Part shown: positions 35,180 to 44,408 of the stretch, in pieces
How the letters are laid out: the number at the start of each line of letters is the position of its first letter
How positions within the stretch are numbered: position 1 is the first letter of the stretch
Assembly: GCA_965214795.1 (NCBI GenBank)
Contig: OZ243976.1
Span: 496,001-560,000 of the forward strand
Source: JAJDXW01 sp965214795
Lineage (GTDB): Bacteria > Pseudomonadota > Gammaproteobacteria > HK1
DNA length: 64,000 nucleotides
Reading direction: 5' to 3'
Translations under genes and position numbers: made by a program
The notes under the pieces: model-generated
Told to the model about the DNA's origin: nothing
Databases searched by the model: none
Seen by the model: only the letters and a program-made list of their open reading frames with translations

Positions 35180-35663
35180 TCACCGCCGCCACTCCTCGAT
35201 AGCGTGCTCGAGGTGCTCGGCGGTGACGGTGCAGGCACCTTTGACGGCGGCGGCGGTCAGGGCGTAGTGGGCGATGCGGTTGATGAGCCGGGGCAATCCG
35301 CGCGCGCTGTGGAACAGCGCCTCGACGGCGGGAGGCTCGAACAAGGGGTGCTCGCAGCCGGCGAGACGCAGGCGGCGGGTGAGCGATTCGTGCACGGCCA
35401 TGGCAAGGCAGGCGGCGGCGCGGCTTGATGAGCCCGACCAGCAGCAGGCACAGGCGGTTCTCGGAATCCATCTCGTAGTTGCACAACAGCCGTAAATCTT
35501 CGAGCACATCATTGCGCAGGTGCTGCGCGTCGTCGATGACGAGCACGGGCAGTTGCTTGGCCTCGCACACCCGCCGGGTGGTCTCGGCCTGGATGGCGCG
35601 GTAGGCGGAGGCGCGCGAGCGTTGGGTGGGCAGGCCCAGCTCCCAGGCGATGGCCTTGTACAT
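35180..35663 (-). pseudogene. ExeA/TnsC-type AAA ATPase remnant
   Basis: The minus strand encodes PVLVIDDAQHLRNDVLEDLR (Walker B and following) and NRLCLLLVGL in one frame, then after a shift near 35430 continues LAMAVHESLTRRLRLAG and GLPRLINRIAHYAL. This is the second half of an ExeA-like ATPase of the kind that accompanies transposases. Walker A is missing and part of the middle is deleted. Confidence 0.7.
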
Positions 35664-36044
35664 GTCGAGGACGAAAGCCGGTGGTCAGGCAGACGTAGCT
35701 TGAGGTGGTCCGGGTTGTTTGGACAGTCCGAGGGCCGGAACAAGGTGTACCGGGACTGTGGTGTGATGCCCTCGGGACGATCGTACCCGTTGCCGGTGAC
35801 CGGCGTCGAAGTACGCTGAAACTCTGGTTTCTCTTCTCCGGACCGCTGGTGGCCGGTCCTGTGGAGCTGGTGGGCGAGAGGCGCGAGAGTGTGCGCGAGA
35901 ACCCGTTCGGCGAACGCCGGGGAGGTTGAATTGCGCCCCTTCGGTCGGTATTGAAGAGCTGGTGTCCTGGCTCTGATGTCGATCCCCCGTTTCGCGGGCT
36001 CTTGGCAGGTCGCCGGCCAGTCCCGTGCTTCGGCGGCTTCTTCG

Positions 36045-36893
36045 TCAGCGGTCATATCCCGCTTGCCTCGCCGCGTTCATCCGCGCGCGGAACCGTCGCT
36101 TTTCCGCCTCCTGCACATACCCCTCCATGCTCCCACTCATGGCTGCCACAATCCGATTCGGGAAGTCCTCGTCAAGGTCGTACTCCCACTTTGCAGTTTT
36201 CGCAAGCCATGCGAGCCCGCTTCCGGCGCAGCGCCTGAGCCCCTTGAGGTACTCCACCCTCCATTTGTTCTCGGTCGCTTCCTGTTCTCTCAACACGTAC
36301 TGTAGCGTCGCCAGGTACAGATCCAGCCCGTATTCGTCCCTCAGGGTTTTCATGCACTCGTCCGGGTCCACGAGCATTGCCCTCGACCTTGCTTTCAGGA
36401 TATTCTTGAGCCACTCATTGATTCGTTCGTGAGATATGCTTTCAAGGTTGTGCGTTGTGAGAAGCGTCACCTGTTCAACGATGGCTTCTCCCAGGATGTC
36501 CCGGTCCTCGAGTTCCCCCCGTCTTCCTTTCTTCACGCTCTTGTCCGGGAGATTGCGTCCGATCCTGCGCGCCTGCTGCCGCGTCTGCCAGTCGTGTTCG
36601 ATTGCCTCGTACGGTCCGTTGTGACTCCGGATCAGATCTTCGAACCACCCTTGCACTGCGTCTTCGCACGCTGCGGTGATCCGCATTGCCGTGTTGCTGT
36701 CGAACCGCTCCTCCATCGTCTTGCGGTCCCAGTAAGTTGCTTCCTCGCTTCGCAACCGCCGGATCGCGCTCTCGCGCACGGTTGGCAGAACAACGATCTT
36801 CCCTCCTCGCTGTGACACCGATCCGGTGATCACTCGTCTCGGGGTCTCGTACGCGACGAGGTTGGTGTCCAGCGCCACCCGCAACTCGCTCAT
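36045..36893 (-). CDS. PIN-domain protein with a small upstream partner
   Basis: The 282-residue protein starts SELRVALDTNLVAYETP, the first PIN strand with its Asp at residue 9. Acidic residues follow in ELEDRDILGEA (about 150) and the strand TLLTTHNLESIS gives the later site. The C-terminal 110 residues are helical and basic, longer than a VapC toxin. The start overlaps the preceding 65-codon gene by 4 nt. The pair looks like a toxin-antitoxin or related RNase module; substrate unknown. Confidence 0.72.
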   Translation of the reverse strand: MSELRVALDTNLVAYETPRRVITGSVSQRGGKIVVLPTVRESAIRRLRSEEATYWDRKTMEERFDSNTAMRITAACEDAVQGWFEDLIRSHNGPYEAIEHDWQTRQQARRIGRNLPDKSVKKGRRGELEDRDILGEAIVEQVTLLTTHNLESISHERINEWLKNILKARSRAMLVDPDECMKTLRDEYGLDLYLATLQYVLREQEATENKWRVEYLKGLRRCAGSGLAWLAKTAKWEYDLDEDFPNRIVAAMSGSMEGYVQEAEKRRFRARMNAARQAGYDR

Positions 36894-37087
36894 CGTGCGT
36901 CTTCGCGTTCTTTCGCTCGCTGCCGGAGCACCCATCGGTTGTGCGGGCTGAGGTACGGCTCGCTCGCCGGGCCGTCCCCCCCGTAGTCCTTCATCAGCTC
37001 CGTTGCCCGTTCCTTACCGACCACGGATGCTACCGCGCGTTCCACGCGCTGCGTTCGTTCTTTGTGCTGTGCCGTGGCCTCGTGCAT
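36890..37087 (-). CDS. Small protein coupled to the PIN gene, candidate antitoxin
   Basis: The 65-residue protein (HEATAQHKERTQRVERAVAS start, then VVGKERATELMKDYGGDG) is highly charged. AGAGGAAAG precedes the ATG. Its stop overlaps the PIN start (ATGA at 36890-36893). I recognise no DNA-binding fold. Size, charge and coupling suggest an antitoxin, but this is inference. Confidence 0.6.
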   Translation of the reverse strand: MHEATAQHKERTQRVERAVASVVGKERATELMKDYGGDGPASEPYLSPHNRWVLRQRAKEREDAR

Positions 37088-37478
37088 CTTTCCTCTCCCT
37101 CATGCATTCCAGGGTTCCGGACGCCGGACGGCCCGTCCCCGATGAGCGCCCCGACCGCGACCCCCGACGAGGACCTCGAACTCGTCCGACTCAAGGGCCA
37201 CCACGATCGTACAGGCCCGCCTTGAGCCACGGCCACCCATCCGCCTTGGGCGCTCGGTGTCGCGAACACGGCGACGACGATCGGGTGCGCTTCGCGCCCG
37301 CGCTTGGCGAGCCCGCGATGGCCAGGTGCGTACCGTCGCGCGCGATGGCGCACGAGTCAGCCGCGAAGGTCCTCGTCGTTGTTGTCGTCGGCAGGGATTT
37401 GCGGATGGATCCGCCGTAGCCGGCCGCCCTCGGCGATACAATCGAGGGCCGGGAGCGCGGGCACGACAGGAGAAGCGA
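37088..37478. other. 390-bp gap with no convincing gene
   Basis: No protein with recognisable features is seen. The end of the gap contains GACAGGAGAAGCGA, the ribosome-site region of the SDR gene. Confidence 0.5.
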
Positions 37479-38246
37479 ATGAGCGCGGACGGCAAAGCAG
37501 CAAGGGCAGCGGTGGTGACCGGGGCGGGGACGGGGGTCGGTCGAGCGGCGGCGCTCGCCCTCGCGGCGGAAGGGTTCGCCCTCGTGCTTTCCGGGCGCCG
37601 CCCCGACCCCCTCAAGGAGGTGGCGTCCGAAATCGGCTCTACCGGCGGGCGGGGGATCGCGGTGCCCACCGACGTGACCGACCCCGACTCCGTCCGCGCC
37701 CTCTTCACCCGCACCGTCGAGGTCTTCGGCCGGCTCGACCTCCTGTTCAACAACGCGGGGATGGGGGCGCCGGCCATCCCGCTCGAGGACCTCTCCGTCG
37801 AGCAGTGGCGGGCGGTGGTCGACACCAACCTCACCGGATCGTTCCTCTGCACGCAGGAAGCGTTCCGGATCATGAAGAGCCAGAGCCCGCGCGGGGGACG
37901 CATCATCAACAACGGCTCGATCTCGGCCCATGCCCCGCGGCCCTTCTCGTCGCCGTACACCGCGACGAAGCACGCGATCACCGGGCTCACGAAATCCACC
38001 GCCCTCGACGGGCGGGCCTACGACATCGCCTGCGGCCAGATCGACATCGGCAACGCCGAGACGGACATGACGGCGCGGATGAAGCAGGGAGTGCCCCAGC
38101 CGAACGGAACCACGATGGTGGAGCCCACCATGGCGGTGGAGAACGTGGGGCGCGCCATCGCCTACATGGCGACCCTCCCGCCCGATGCGAACGCCCTCTT
38201 CCTCACCGTGATGGCGACCAGGATGCCGTTCGTCGGCCGGGGCTGA
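37479..38246 (+). CDS. Short-chain dehydrogenase/reductase (SDR)
   Basis: The 255-residue classical SDR has the NAD(P)-binding TGAGTGVG at about residues 14-21, NNAGMG near 93, a Ser-containing strand NNGSISAHAP, and the catalytic YTATK. ATG 37479 is chosen because AGGAGAAG precedes it and the Rossmann fold begins just after. It oxidises or reduces an alcohol/ketone of unknown identity. The TPP-enzyme gene follows 95 bp downstream on the same strand, hinting at shared expression. Confidence 0.92.
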   Translation: MSADGKAARAAVVTGAGTGVGRAAALALAAEGFALVLSGRRPDPLKEVASEIGSTGGRGIAVPTDVTDPDSVRALFTRTVEVFGRLDLLFNNAGMGAPAIPLEDLSVEQWRAVVDTNLTGSFLCTQEAFRIMKSQSPRGGRIINNGSISAHAPRPFSSPYTATKHAITGLTKSTALDGRAYDIACGQIDIGNAETDMTARMKQGVPQPNGTTMVEPTMAVENVGRAIAYMATLPPDANALFLTVMATRMPFVGRG

Positions 38247-38341
38247 CCCACGGCACGGCACGCGAGGCCACGCCAGCCACAGCACACCCACCACCCCCGA
38301 AGAACCGATTACCAACCCCAGGGACCTACAGGAGCAGACGG

Positions 38342-40000
38342 ATGTCGAAGATTACCGGCGCGACCCTTCTCGTGAGAAGCCTCAAGCAGCAGGGCGTGGA
38401 GCACATGTTCGGGGTGGTGGGATTTCCGGTGCAGCCGGTCGCCGCCGCCGCCCAGAAGGAGGGGATGATCTACGTCGGCATGCGCAACGAGCAGGCCGCA
38501 TCCTACGCGGCCCAGGCGGCGGGCTATCTCACCGGCCGCCCCGGGGCGTGCCTCACCGTCTGCGGGCCGGGAGTCATCCACGCCCTGGCGGGGCTCGCGA
38601 ACGCGAAGTGGAACGGCTGGCCGATGATCCACATCGGCGGAGCGTCTCCCACGTATCAGAACGGCATGGGCGCGTTCCAGGAGGAGCGTCAGGTCATGGC
38701 CGCCACTCCCTACTGCAAGTACGCCCATCAGGTGGACCGGACGGACCGCATCCCCTACTTCGTCGAGCAGGCGGTCCGGACGTCCATCTTCGGGCGGCCG
38801 GGCGCCGTCTACCTCGACCTGCCGGACAACATCATCCGGGAGGAGATCGACGAGGGTTCGGTATCCCCCGCCGCGACGGTGCCGGAGCCGCCGCGCTTCC
38901 AGGCCGCACCGGAATCCGTCGAGGCGGCGCTCGACACTCTCGAGTCGGCCGAACGGCCCCTCGTCGTCATCGGCAAGGGCATGGCCTGGTCGCGGGCGGA
39001 AGACGAGGTGCGCGCATTCATCGAGCGGACCCGCCTCCCCTTCCTCGCCTCGCCGATGGGCAAGGGGGTGATGGACGACAGCCATGCCCTCTCGGTCGGA
39101 GCGGCCCGCAGCCTCGCCCTTCGGGAAGCCGACGTCGTGTTCCTGATGGGGGCAAGGCTCAACTGGATCATGCACTTCGGACTCCCCCCGCGATTCTCGA
39201 AGGATGTGCGGGTGATCCAGCTCGACCTCCATCCGGAGGAGATCGGCACCAACGTGCCAGCCGAGGTCGCCTTGCCGGGGGACGGCCGGGCGGTCGTCGC
39301 CCAGATCAACGAGGCGCTCGAGACCCGCCAGTGGTTCTATCCGGACGATACCGCGTGGCGCTCCGCCCTCGCGGAGAGCGCGAACAAGAACCAGGCGGCC
39401 ATCGGCCCCATGCTGGACGACGACGCGGTGCCGATGAACTACTACCGGGCGCTCCGCGACATCCGCGAATGGATGCCGGACGAGGCGATCATCGTCAGCG
39501 AAGGCGCGAACACCATGGACATCGGGCGCACCCAGTTGCCGAACTCGCGGCCCCGCAAGCGGCTCGATGCCGGGACCTACGGCACGATGGGGGTGGGCCT
39601 CGGCTTCGCCATCGCCGCTGCGGTAGCCTGCCCGAACCAGCCGGTGGTCGCGGTGGAGGGCGATTCGGGGTTCGGATTCTCGGGGATGGAGGTCGAGACG
39701 ATCTGCCGCCTCGGCCTCCCCATCAAGACGGTGGTGCTCAACAACGGCGGCATCGGAGCGTCGGCCGGCGAGGAGCCGAACGTCGAGGGCCTGCTTCCAC
39801 CCGGAGCCCTGATCCGCGGTGCGCGCTACGACCGCATGATGGAGGCGTTCGGCGGGCGCGGGTACCACGTCGAGGACCCGGGCGACCTTCGCAAGGCGCT
39901 CGACGACTCGATGGCCTTCGACGGCCCGACCCTCGTCAACGTGGCGATCAACCCGAGGGCGGAGCGCAAGCCGCAGAAGTTCCGCTGGCTCACCACCTGA
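38342..40000 (+). CDS. Oxalyl-CoA decarboxylase / 2-hydroxyacyl-CoA lyase-like TPP enzyme
   Basis: The 552-residue three-domain thiamine-diphosphate enzyme has RNEQAASYAAQAAGYLTG near residue 45 (with the catalytic Glu), a central Rossmann domain (PLVVIGKGMAWSRAE), and the TPP/Mg motif GDSGFGFSGMEVET ending in NNGG near residue 470. The layout fits oxalyl-CoA decarboxylase or 2-hydroxyacyl-CoA lyase, which cut or decarboxylate short acyl-CoAs. No formyl-CoA transferase gene is adjacent, so a role in oxalate use is not established. Confidence 0.85.
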   Translation: MSKITGATLLVRSLKQQGVEHMFGVVGFPVQPVAAAAQKEGMIYVGMRNEQAASYAAQAAGYLTGRPGACLTVCGPGVIHALAGLANAKWNGWPMIHIGGASPTYQNGMGAFQEERQVMAATPYCKYAHQVDRTDRIPYFVEQAVRTSIFGRPGAVYLDLPDNIIREEIDEGSVSPAATVPEPPRFQAAPESVEAALDTLESAERPLVVIGKGMAWSRAEDEVRAFIERTRLPFLASPMGKGVMDDSHALSVGAARSLALREADVVFLMGARLNWIMHFGLPPRFSKDVRVIQLDLHPEEIGTNVPAEVALPGDGRAVVAQINEALETRQWFYPDDTAWRSALAESANKNQAAIGPMLDDDAVPMNYYRALRDIREWMPDEAIIVSEGANTMDIGRTQLPNSRPRKRLDAGTYGTMGVGLGFAIAAAVACPNQPVVAVEGDSGFGFSGMEVETICRLGLPIKTVVLNNGGIGASAGEEPNVEGLLPPGALIRGARYDRMMEAFGGRGYHVEDPGDLRKALDDSMAFDGPTLVNVAINPRAERKPQKFRWLTT

Positions 40001-40081
40001 GCTTCAACCGGCGGAGCTTCAACCGGCCGGCCCGGCGCGGCCCGGCACCCCTCCGGCCGGGGAGCCGGGCGCGCGGCCGGA

Positions 40082-41359
40082 TCAGGGAAGCCGGGCCCGG
40101 CGGCCGATGTCGGAGCGGAAGAACCGGCCCGGCCAGTCGATGCGCTCGACCCGCCGGTAGGCGCGGTCCCGCGCGGCGGCGAGGCCGCGCCCGAGGCCGC
40201 ACACGCAGAGCACCCGGCCTCCCGCCGTCACCACGCGCCCATTCGCGTCATGCGCGGTCCCGGCATGGAAGACCCGGGTATCCGGCAGATGCTCGTCCAG
40301 CCCGCGGATCGGATCCCCGCGGCGAACCGGGCCGGGGTAGCCGTCCGCCGCGAGCACCACTCCGAGGGCGGTCCGAGGGTCCCACTCCGCCGCCCCGCTC
40401 TCGAGGCGCCCCGCCGCGGCCGCCCCGCACAGCGCGGCGAGGTCCGAGCGAAGCCTCAGCATGATGGGCTGGGTCTCCGGGTCGCCGCAGCGCACGTTGA
40501 ACTCGAGGACGCGGGCCGTCCCGTCCCTTCCGATCATCAGACCGGCGTACAGGAAGCCGGTGAAGGGCGCGCCTTCCGCGACCATGGCGCGGACCGTGGG
40601 ACCCACGATCGCCCCCATCACCTGCTCGTGCAGCGCGGCGGTGACCACCGGGGTCGGCGAATGCGCGCCCATGCCCCCGGTATTGGGGCCGGTATCTCCC
40701 TCGTCGCGGGTCTTGTAGTCCTGCGAGGACGCCAACGGAACGATCCGGTCGCGGTCCACGAGACAGATGAAGCTCGCTTCCTCGCCCTCCAGGAAATCCT
40801 CCACCACCACCCGTTCGCCCGCCGCACCGAACGCATCGCCGCGAAGCGCCGCCTCCAGCGCGGCGACCGCCTCATCGACGGTGCGGGCGACGGTGACTCC
40901 CTTCCCCGCCGCAAGCCCGTCCGCCTTGACCACGATCGGGGCGCCACGCGAGTGCACGTAGTCGGCAGCCGGGGCGATTCGGTCGAAGGTCTCGTAGCCG
41001 GCGGTCGGGATCCCGTGCCGGACGAGGAACGACTTGGCAAAGATCTTCGAGCCCTCGAGGCGCGCGGCGCGCGCACTCGGGCCGAAGCAGGGACGGCCTT
41101 CGGCGGCCAGCGAGTCCGCGAGCCCGGCCACCAGGGGAGCCTCGGGGCCGACGACAGTCAGATCGATGCGGCGCGCGGACGCGAATTCGACAAGCCCGCC
41201 GATGTCATCGGCCGCGATCGCGACGCTCTCGACCTTCGGCTCGGCCGCGGAACCCGGGTTGCCGGGAGCGACCCAGACCCGCTCCACCCGATTCGAGGCG
41301 GCGAGCTTCCAGGCGAGGGCGTGCTCGCGGCCCCCTCCTCCCACCACCAGCACCTCCAT
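40082..41359 (-). CDS. purD: Phosphoribosylamine-glycine ligase
   Basis: The 425-residue ATP-grasp enzyme makes glycinamide ribonucleotide in purine synthesis. It starts EVLVVGGGGREHALAWKLA, with VVGPEAPLVAGLAD, VVKADGLAAGKGV (ATP-grasp) and NTGGMGAHSP, the signature of GARS; the Mg site is in EFNVRCGDPETQ. Length is standard. In relatives purD directly follows purH; here 499 bp of two MITE-like elements lie between them, so co-transcription may be weakened. Confidence 0.97.
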   Translation of the reverse strand: MEVLVVGGGGREHALAWKLAASNRVERVWVAPGNPGSAAEPKVESVAIAADDIGGLVEFASARRIDLTVVGPEAPLVAGLADSLAAEGRPCFGPSARAARLEGSKIFAKSFLVRHGIPTAGYETFDRIAPAADYVHSRGAPIVVKADGLAAGKGVTVARTVDEAVAALEAALRGDAFGAAGERVVVEDFLEGEEASFICLVDRDRIVPLASSQDYKTRDEGDTGPNTGGMGAHSPTPVVTAALHEQVMGAIVGPTVRAMVAEGAPFTGFLYAGLMIGRDGTARVLEFNVRCGDPETQPIMLRLRSDLAALCGAAAAGRLESGAAEWDPRTALGVVLAADGYPGPVRRGDPIRGLDEHLPDTRVFHAGTAHDANGRVVTAGGRVLCVCGLGRGLAAARDRAYRRVERIDWPGRFFRSDIGRRARLP

Positions 41360-41401
41360 GCTCGCCCCCTCGCCTCGTCCGGGTCTCCACCAGCGGGTCG
41401 A

Positions 41402-41614
41402 GCCGGCAAAGAGATGTCACCTGCGCTCGTCGCGAGGGCGCCCGGAGGCCCCGTGATCGAAAGGGACGGGCCGCACGGACCGAAAGAGCGCGGGCGCGCT
41501 GCCGACGGCCCGGCCGACGCGGGCGCCGGCGCGCGATCGCAGCGGCTTGCGGGAGCACGCCCCGATACCGAGAGCGGACTGGCGTCCGCGGCGGGAAGTC
41601 AGTGACGTCTTCGG
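41402..41614 (+). repeat. Family D MITE-like repeat, copy 2
   Basis: See 24747-24947 and 52196-52415. The central blocks GGGCCGCACGGACCGAAAG and GCGGGAAGTCAGTGA are well conserved. It lies end to end with the family A element that starts 8 bp further on. Confidence 0.8.
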
Positions 41615-41621
41615 GCTAGTG

Positions 41622-41855
41622 CTGCCCGTGCCCCACATCTCCTCGCTGGACTTTGAATATGAGTAATTCATATCAATTCAATTGCTTACAATCTATCTGC
41701 CCCATCTGCCGATGACCGCCCAAGCCAGACTCGTCGGGCCTTGGCCGCATCGGGACCGGCCAGGGGCTGGTTTGTCATTCGATGCGCCGTTCACGGAGAA
41801 AGAAAAGGGCTGGAAAACAATGAGTTCCATGATATGCCGCGGTGGGGCACGGGCA
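41622..41855. mobile_element. Family A MITE, copy 2 (234 bp) with perfect 9-bp duplication
   Basis: The ends TGCCCGTGCCCCAC and GTGGGGCACGGGCA are perfect inverses. GGGCTAGTG occurs on both sides (41613-41621 and 41856-41864), a clean target duplication. The right-hand copy contains the purH stop codon. The element is inverted relative to 20192-20446. There is no transposase ORF. Confidence 0.93.
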
Positions 41856-41858
41856 GGG

Positions 41859-43478
41859 CTAGTGGCGGAAGTGCCGCACGCCGGTGAACACCATCGCGAT
41901 CCCGTGCTCGTCCGCCGCGGCCACCACTTCCCGATCCCGTCTCGAGCCGCCCGGCTGGATCACCGCCGCGACTCCCGCCTCCGCCGCCTCGTCGATCCCG
42001 TCGCGGAACGGAAAGAACGCATCGGAAGCCATCGCCGTGCCGCGAAGATCGAGCCCTTCCTCCTCCGCCTTGAGGCGCCCGAAACGGGCCGAATGTACCC
42101 GGCTCGTCTGACCCGCGCCGATCCCGAGGGTGGCGCCCTCCCGGGCATAGACGATGGCGTTCGACTTGACGAACCAGGCGATGCGCCAAGCGAACAGGAG
42201 GTCGTTCAGCTCCGACGGCGTGGGGGCCCGGCGGGTAACCACCTCGAGAGCTTCCGGCGTGACCCGGTCGTAGTCCGCTTCCTGAACCAGGAGGCCACCC
42301 CGCACCGAGCGGAGGTCGAGGGGCGGGCCTCGGACCCCGCCCTCCTCCTCGAGCGGCGCTCCGGGTTCATCCACGACCAGGACCCGCACGTCCGGCTTGG
42401 CGGCAAGGACCGCCGCCGCCTCGCCCGCGATGCGGGGCACCACGATGACCTCCACGAACTGGCGCTCCAGCACCGCCCGCGCCAGCTCGCCGTCGAGCGG
42501 TCGATTGACGGCGATGATCCCTCCGAACGCCGACGTGGGGTCGGTGCGAAACGCCCGCTCGTACGCCTCGCGTCCCGTTCCCGCCACTGCCCCTCCGCAT
42601 GGGTTGGCGTGCTTGACGATGACGCAAACCGGCCGCTCGCCCAATGCACGCACGCACTGAAGGGCGGTATCCGCATCGGCGACGTTGTTGAACGAGAGCG
42701 GCTTGCCCTGGACGAGACGGGCGCCCGCCACCGTGGGCCCGGTGGCGGCGGACGCATCCGCGTCGCGATAGAGGGCGCCTGCCTGGTGAGGGTTCTCTCC
42801 GTAACGCATCTCCGCCTGCCGCACGAACTGGCGGGTCTGGATGGCGGGGAAGCGGCTTCGCTCCACCGGATGGCGGCCGGGGTCGACCACCGAGCCCAAG
42901 TAGTTGGCGATGGCCGCGTCGTACCGCGCGGTGTGGGCGAATGCCTTCGCGGCGAGGGCGAACCGGGTTCCGGCGGAGAGAGCCCCTCCGCGTCGCTGCA
43001 TCTCCTCGACAACCCGGGGATAGTCGTCCGGGTCGGATACCGCGGCGACGCCGGCGTGGTTCTTGGCCGCCGCCCGCAGCATGGCGGGCCCTCCGATGTC
43101 GATGTTCTCCATCGCCTCGGCGAAGCGGCAATCGGGGCGACCGGTCGTCCGCTCGAAGGGATACAGGTTGACGGCGAGCAGATCGATCGGCTTGATGCCC
43201 TGCTCGCGCATGACCTCGTCGTCGACGCCGCGCCGCCCGAGCAGGCCCCCGTGCACGCGCGGATGGAGCGTCTTGACCCGCCCCGCCATGATCTCCGGAA
43301 AGCCGGTGATCGCGGAGACCTCGGTGACCGGAATCCCCGCTCCGGCGAGGAGGCGCGCGGTTCCCCCGGTCGACACGAGCTCGACCCCGAGCCCATGCAG
43401 CGACCGCGCGAACGCCTCGACCCCGTGCTTGTCCGAGACGCTGACGAGCGCCCGGCGGATTCTCGTTTCAGCCACCAC
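41859..43478 (-). CDS. purH: Bifunctional AICAR formyltransferase/IMP cyclohydrolase
   Basis: The 539-residue enzyme performs the last two steps of IMP synthesis. The N-terminal MGS-like cyclohydrolase domain has ALVSVSDKHGVEAFA, STGGTARLLA and GGRVKTLHPR-type sequence; the formyltransferase domain has KHANPCG near residue 300, PTSAFGGIIAVNRPLD and SDAFFPFRDGID. It overlaps the end of fis by 11 nt, as in other gammaproteobacteria. The stop codon is part of a MITE target duplication. Confidence 0.97.
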   Translation of the reverse strand: MVAETRIRRALVSVSDKHGVEAFARSLHGLGVELVSTGGTARLLAGAGIPVTEVSAITGFPEIMAGRVKTLHPRVHGGLLGRRGVDDEVMREQGIKPIDLLAVNLYPFERTTGRPDCRFAEAMENIDIGGPAMLRAAAKNHAGVAAVSDPDDYPRVVEEMQRRGGALSAGTRFALAAKAFAHTARYDAAIANYLGSVVDPGRHPVERSRFPAIQTRQFVRQAEMRYGENPHQAGALYRDADASAATGPTVAGARLVQGKPLSFNNVADADTALQCVRALGERPVCVIVKHANPCGGAVAGTGREAYERAFRTDPTSAFGGIIAVNRPLDGELARAVLERQFVEVIVVPRIAGEAAAVLAAKPDVRVLVVDEPGAPLEEEGGVRGPPLDLRSVRGGLLVQEADYDRVTPEALEVVTRRAPTPSELNDLLFAWRIAWFVKSNAIVYAREGATLGIGAGQTSRVHSARFGRLKAEEEGLDLRGTAMASDAFFPFRDGIDEAAEAGVAAVIQPGGSRRDREVVAAADEHGIAMVFTGVRHFRH

Positions 43479-43791
43479 CGCCGATCGTCGGTTGCGGAAC
43501 CTTCCCGATGAGGCCGTGGGCGCGAAGCTTCTTTCGCAGCGTGCCGCGATTGATGCCGAGGATTCGCGCCGCCCGGCCCTGGTTGCCCCCGGTCTCCTTC
43601 ATCACCGCCTCGAGCAGGGAACCTTCCACCTCGCCGATCACCATGCGGTACAGGCCGTCGCATTCATCTCCGCCGAGGCGGACGAACAGGTCGGAGACCC
43701 AGGCCGAGATGGACTCGCGCACGGACGGCGGCCCGGCGTCCCTCGCGCCGACCGCCCCGTCCATCGTGCCGGAGTGGCCATCGCTCCGCAT
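43468..43791 (-). CDS. fis: Fis-family nucleoid/regulatory protein
   Basis: The 107-residue protein ends in the Fis helix-turn-helix: EVEGSLLEAVMKETGGNQGR followed by AARILGINRGTLRKKLRAHG. ATG 43791 is chosen because GGAAGGAAA precedes it; a longer frame is improbable. Fis bends DNA and tunes growth-phase transcription. In this block of gammaproteobacteria fis normally follows dusB; here the 617 bp upstream hold repeats only. It overlaps purH by 11 nt. Confidence 0.92.
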   Translation of the reverse strand: MRSDGHSGTMDGAVGARDAGPPSVRESISAWVSDLFVRLGGDECDGLYRMVIGEVEGSLLEAVMKETGGNQGRAARILGINRGTLRKKLRAHGLIGKVPQPTIGGGG

Positions 43792-43917
43792 ATTTCCTTC
43801 CGACACTCTCTCGCACCTCCTGCTGCACGGGGCGATTCGCAGCCGTGCCGGCATGGTACCAGGAAGAAGAAGGACGACACCCCTGTCCCCTCCGGGCCGG
43901 GGTTGCTTCGTTCACTC

Positions 43918-44247
43918 AGAGGTAGTCAGCGAATTCAAAGAGTTGCGTCCACCGATGGGCTCATGATCCAGAGTCGGCGGCGACCGGAGAATCAGGCGTC
44001 GAATCAAGACGATACGCTCACCTGTCAAGACCGTTTTCCTGTCGTGGCCGAGTGCTGGCCACGGGAGCGGATCGAGCCTGTCGTGCGGGCAGGGACAGCT
44101 TCATGAGGCCCGAACCGACACGCGGACGACGAAATGCGCTCCTCAACGGCCTGCCGGACAGACCCGGTTCACCCGTCGCCGGACAAAAGCGAGCCCTGGT
44201 TCACCTGTGGTCATCGAGGAAAGCCGAGAACGAATCCATCCTGCCTC
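43918..44247. repeat. Repeat mosaic (families F and E) where dusB is expected
   Basis: 43918-44020 and 44211-44247 resemble the two halves of the repeat at 25035-25193, and 44076-44199 is a family E copy matching 8193-8313 (inverted) and 61387-61443. No dusB coding sequence is visible anywhere in the 617-bp gap. The remainder (44248-44408) shows nothing recognisable. Confidence 0.6.
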
Positions 44248-44408
44248 CGGGCGGTGTCTCGAGGTTTCGGATCTGTAGCCTGCCGGGGAGGGGAGTCTCC
44301 GCGGGCAGGCCGGATGAGCGCAGCGTAGTCCGGCACAAGGGGTCTGGAGGTTGTCGGGTTGCGTCTTCGGCCTACCCGACCTGTCAAGGCTGCCGATCCC
44401 GGGCAGGG

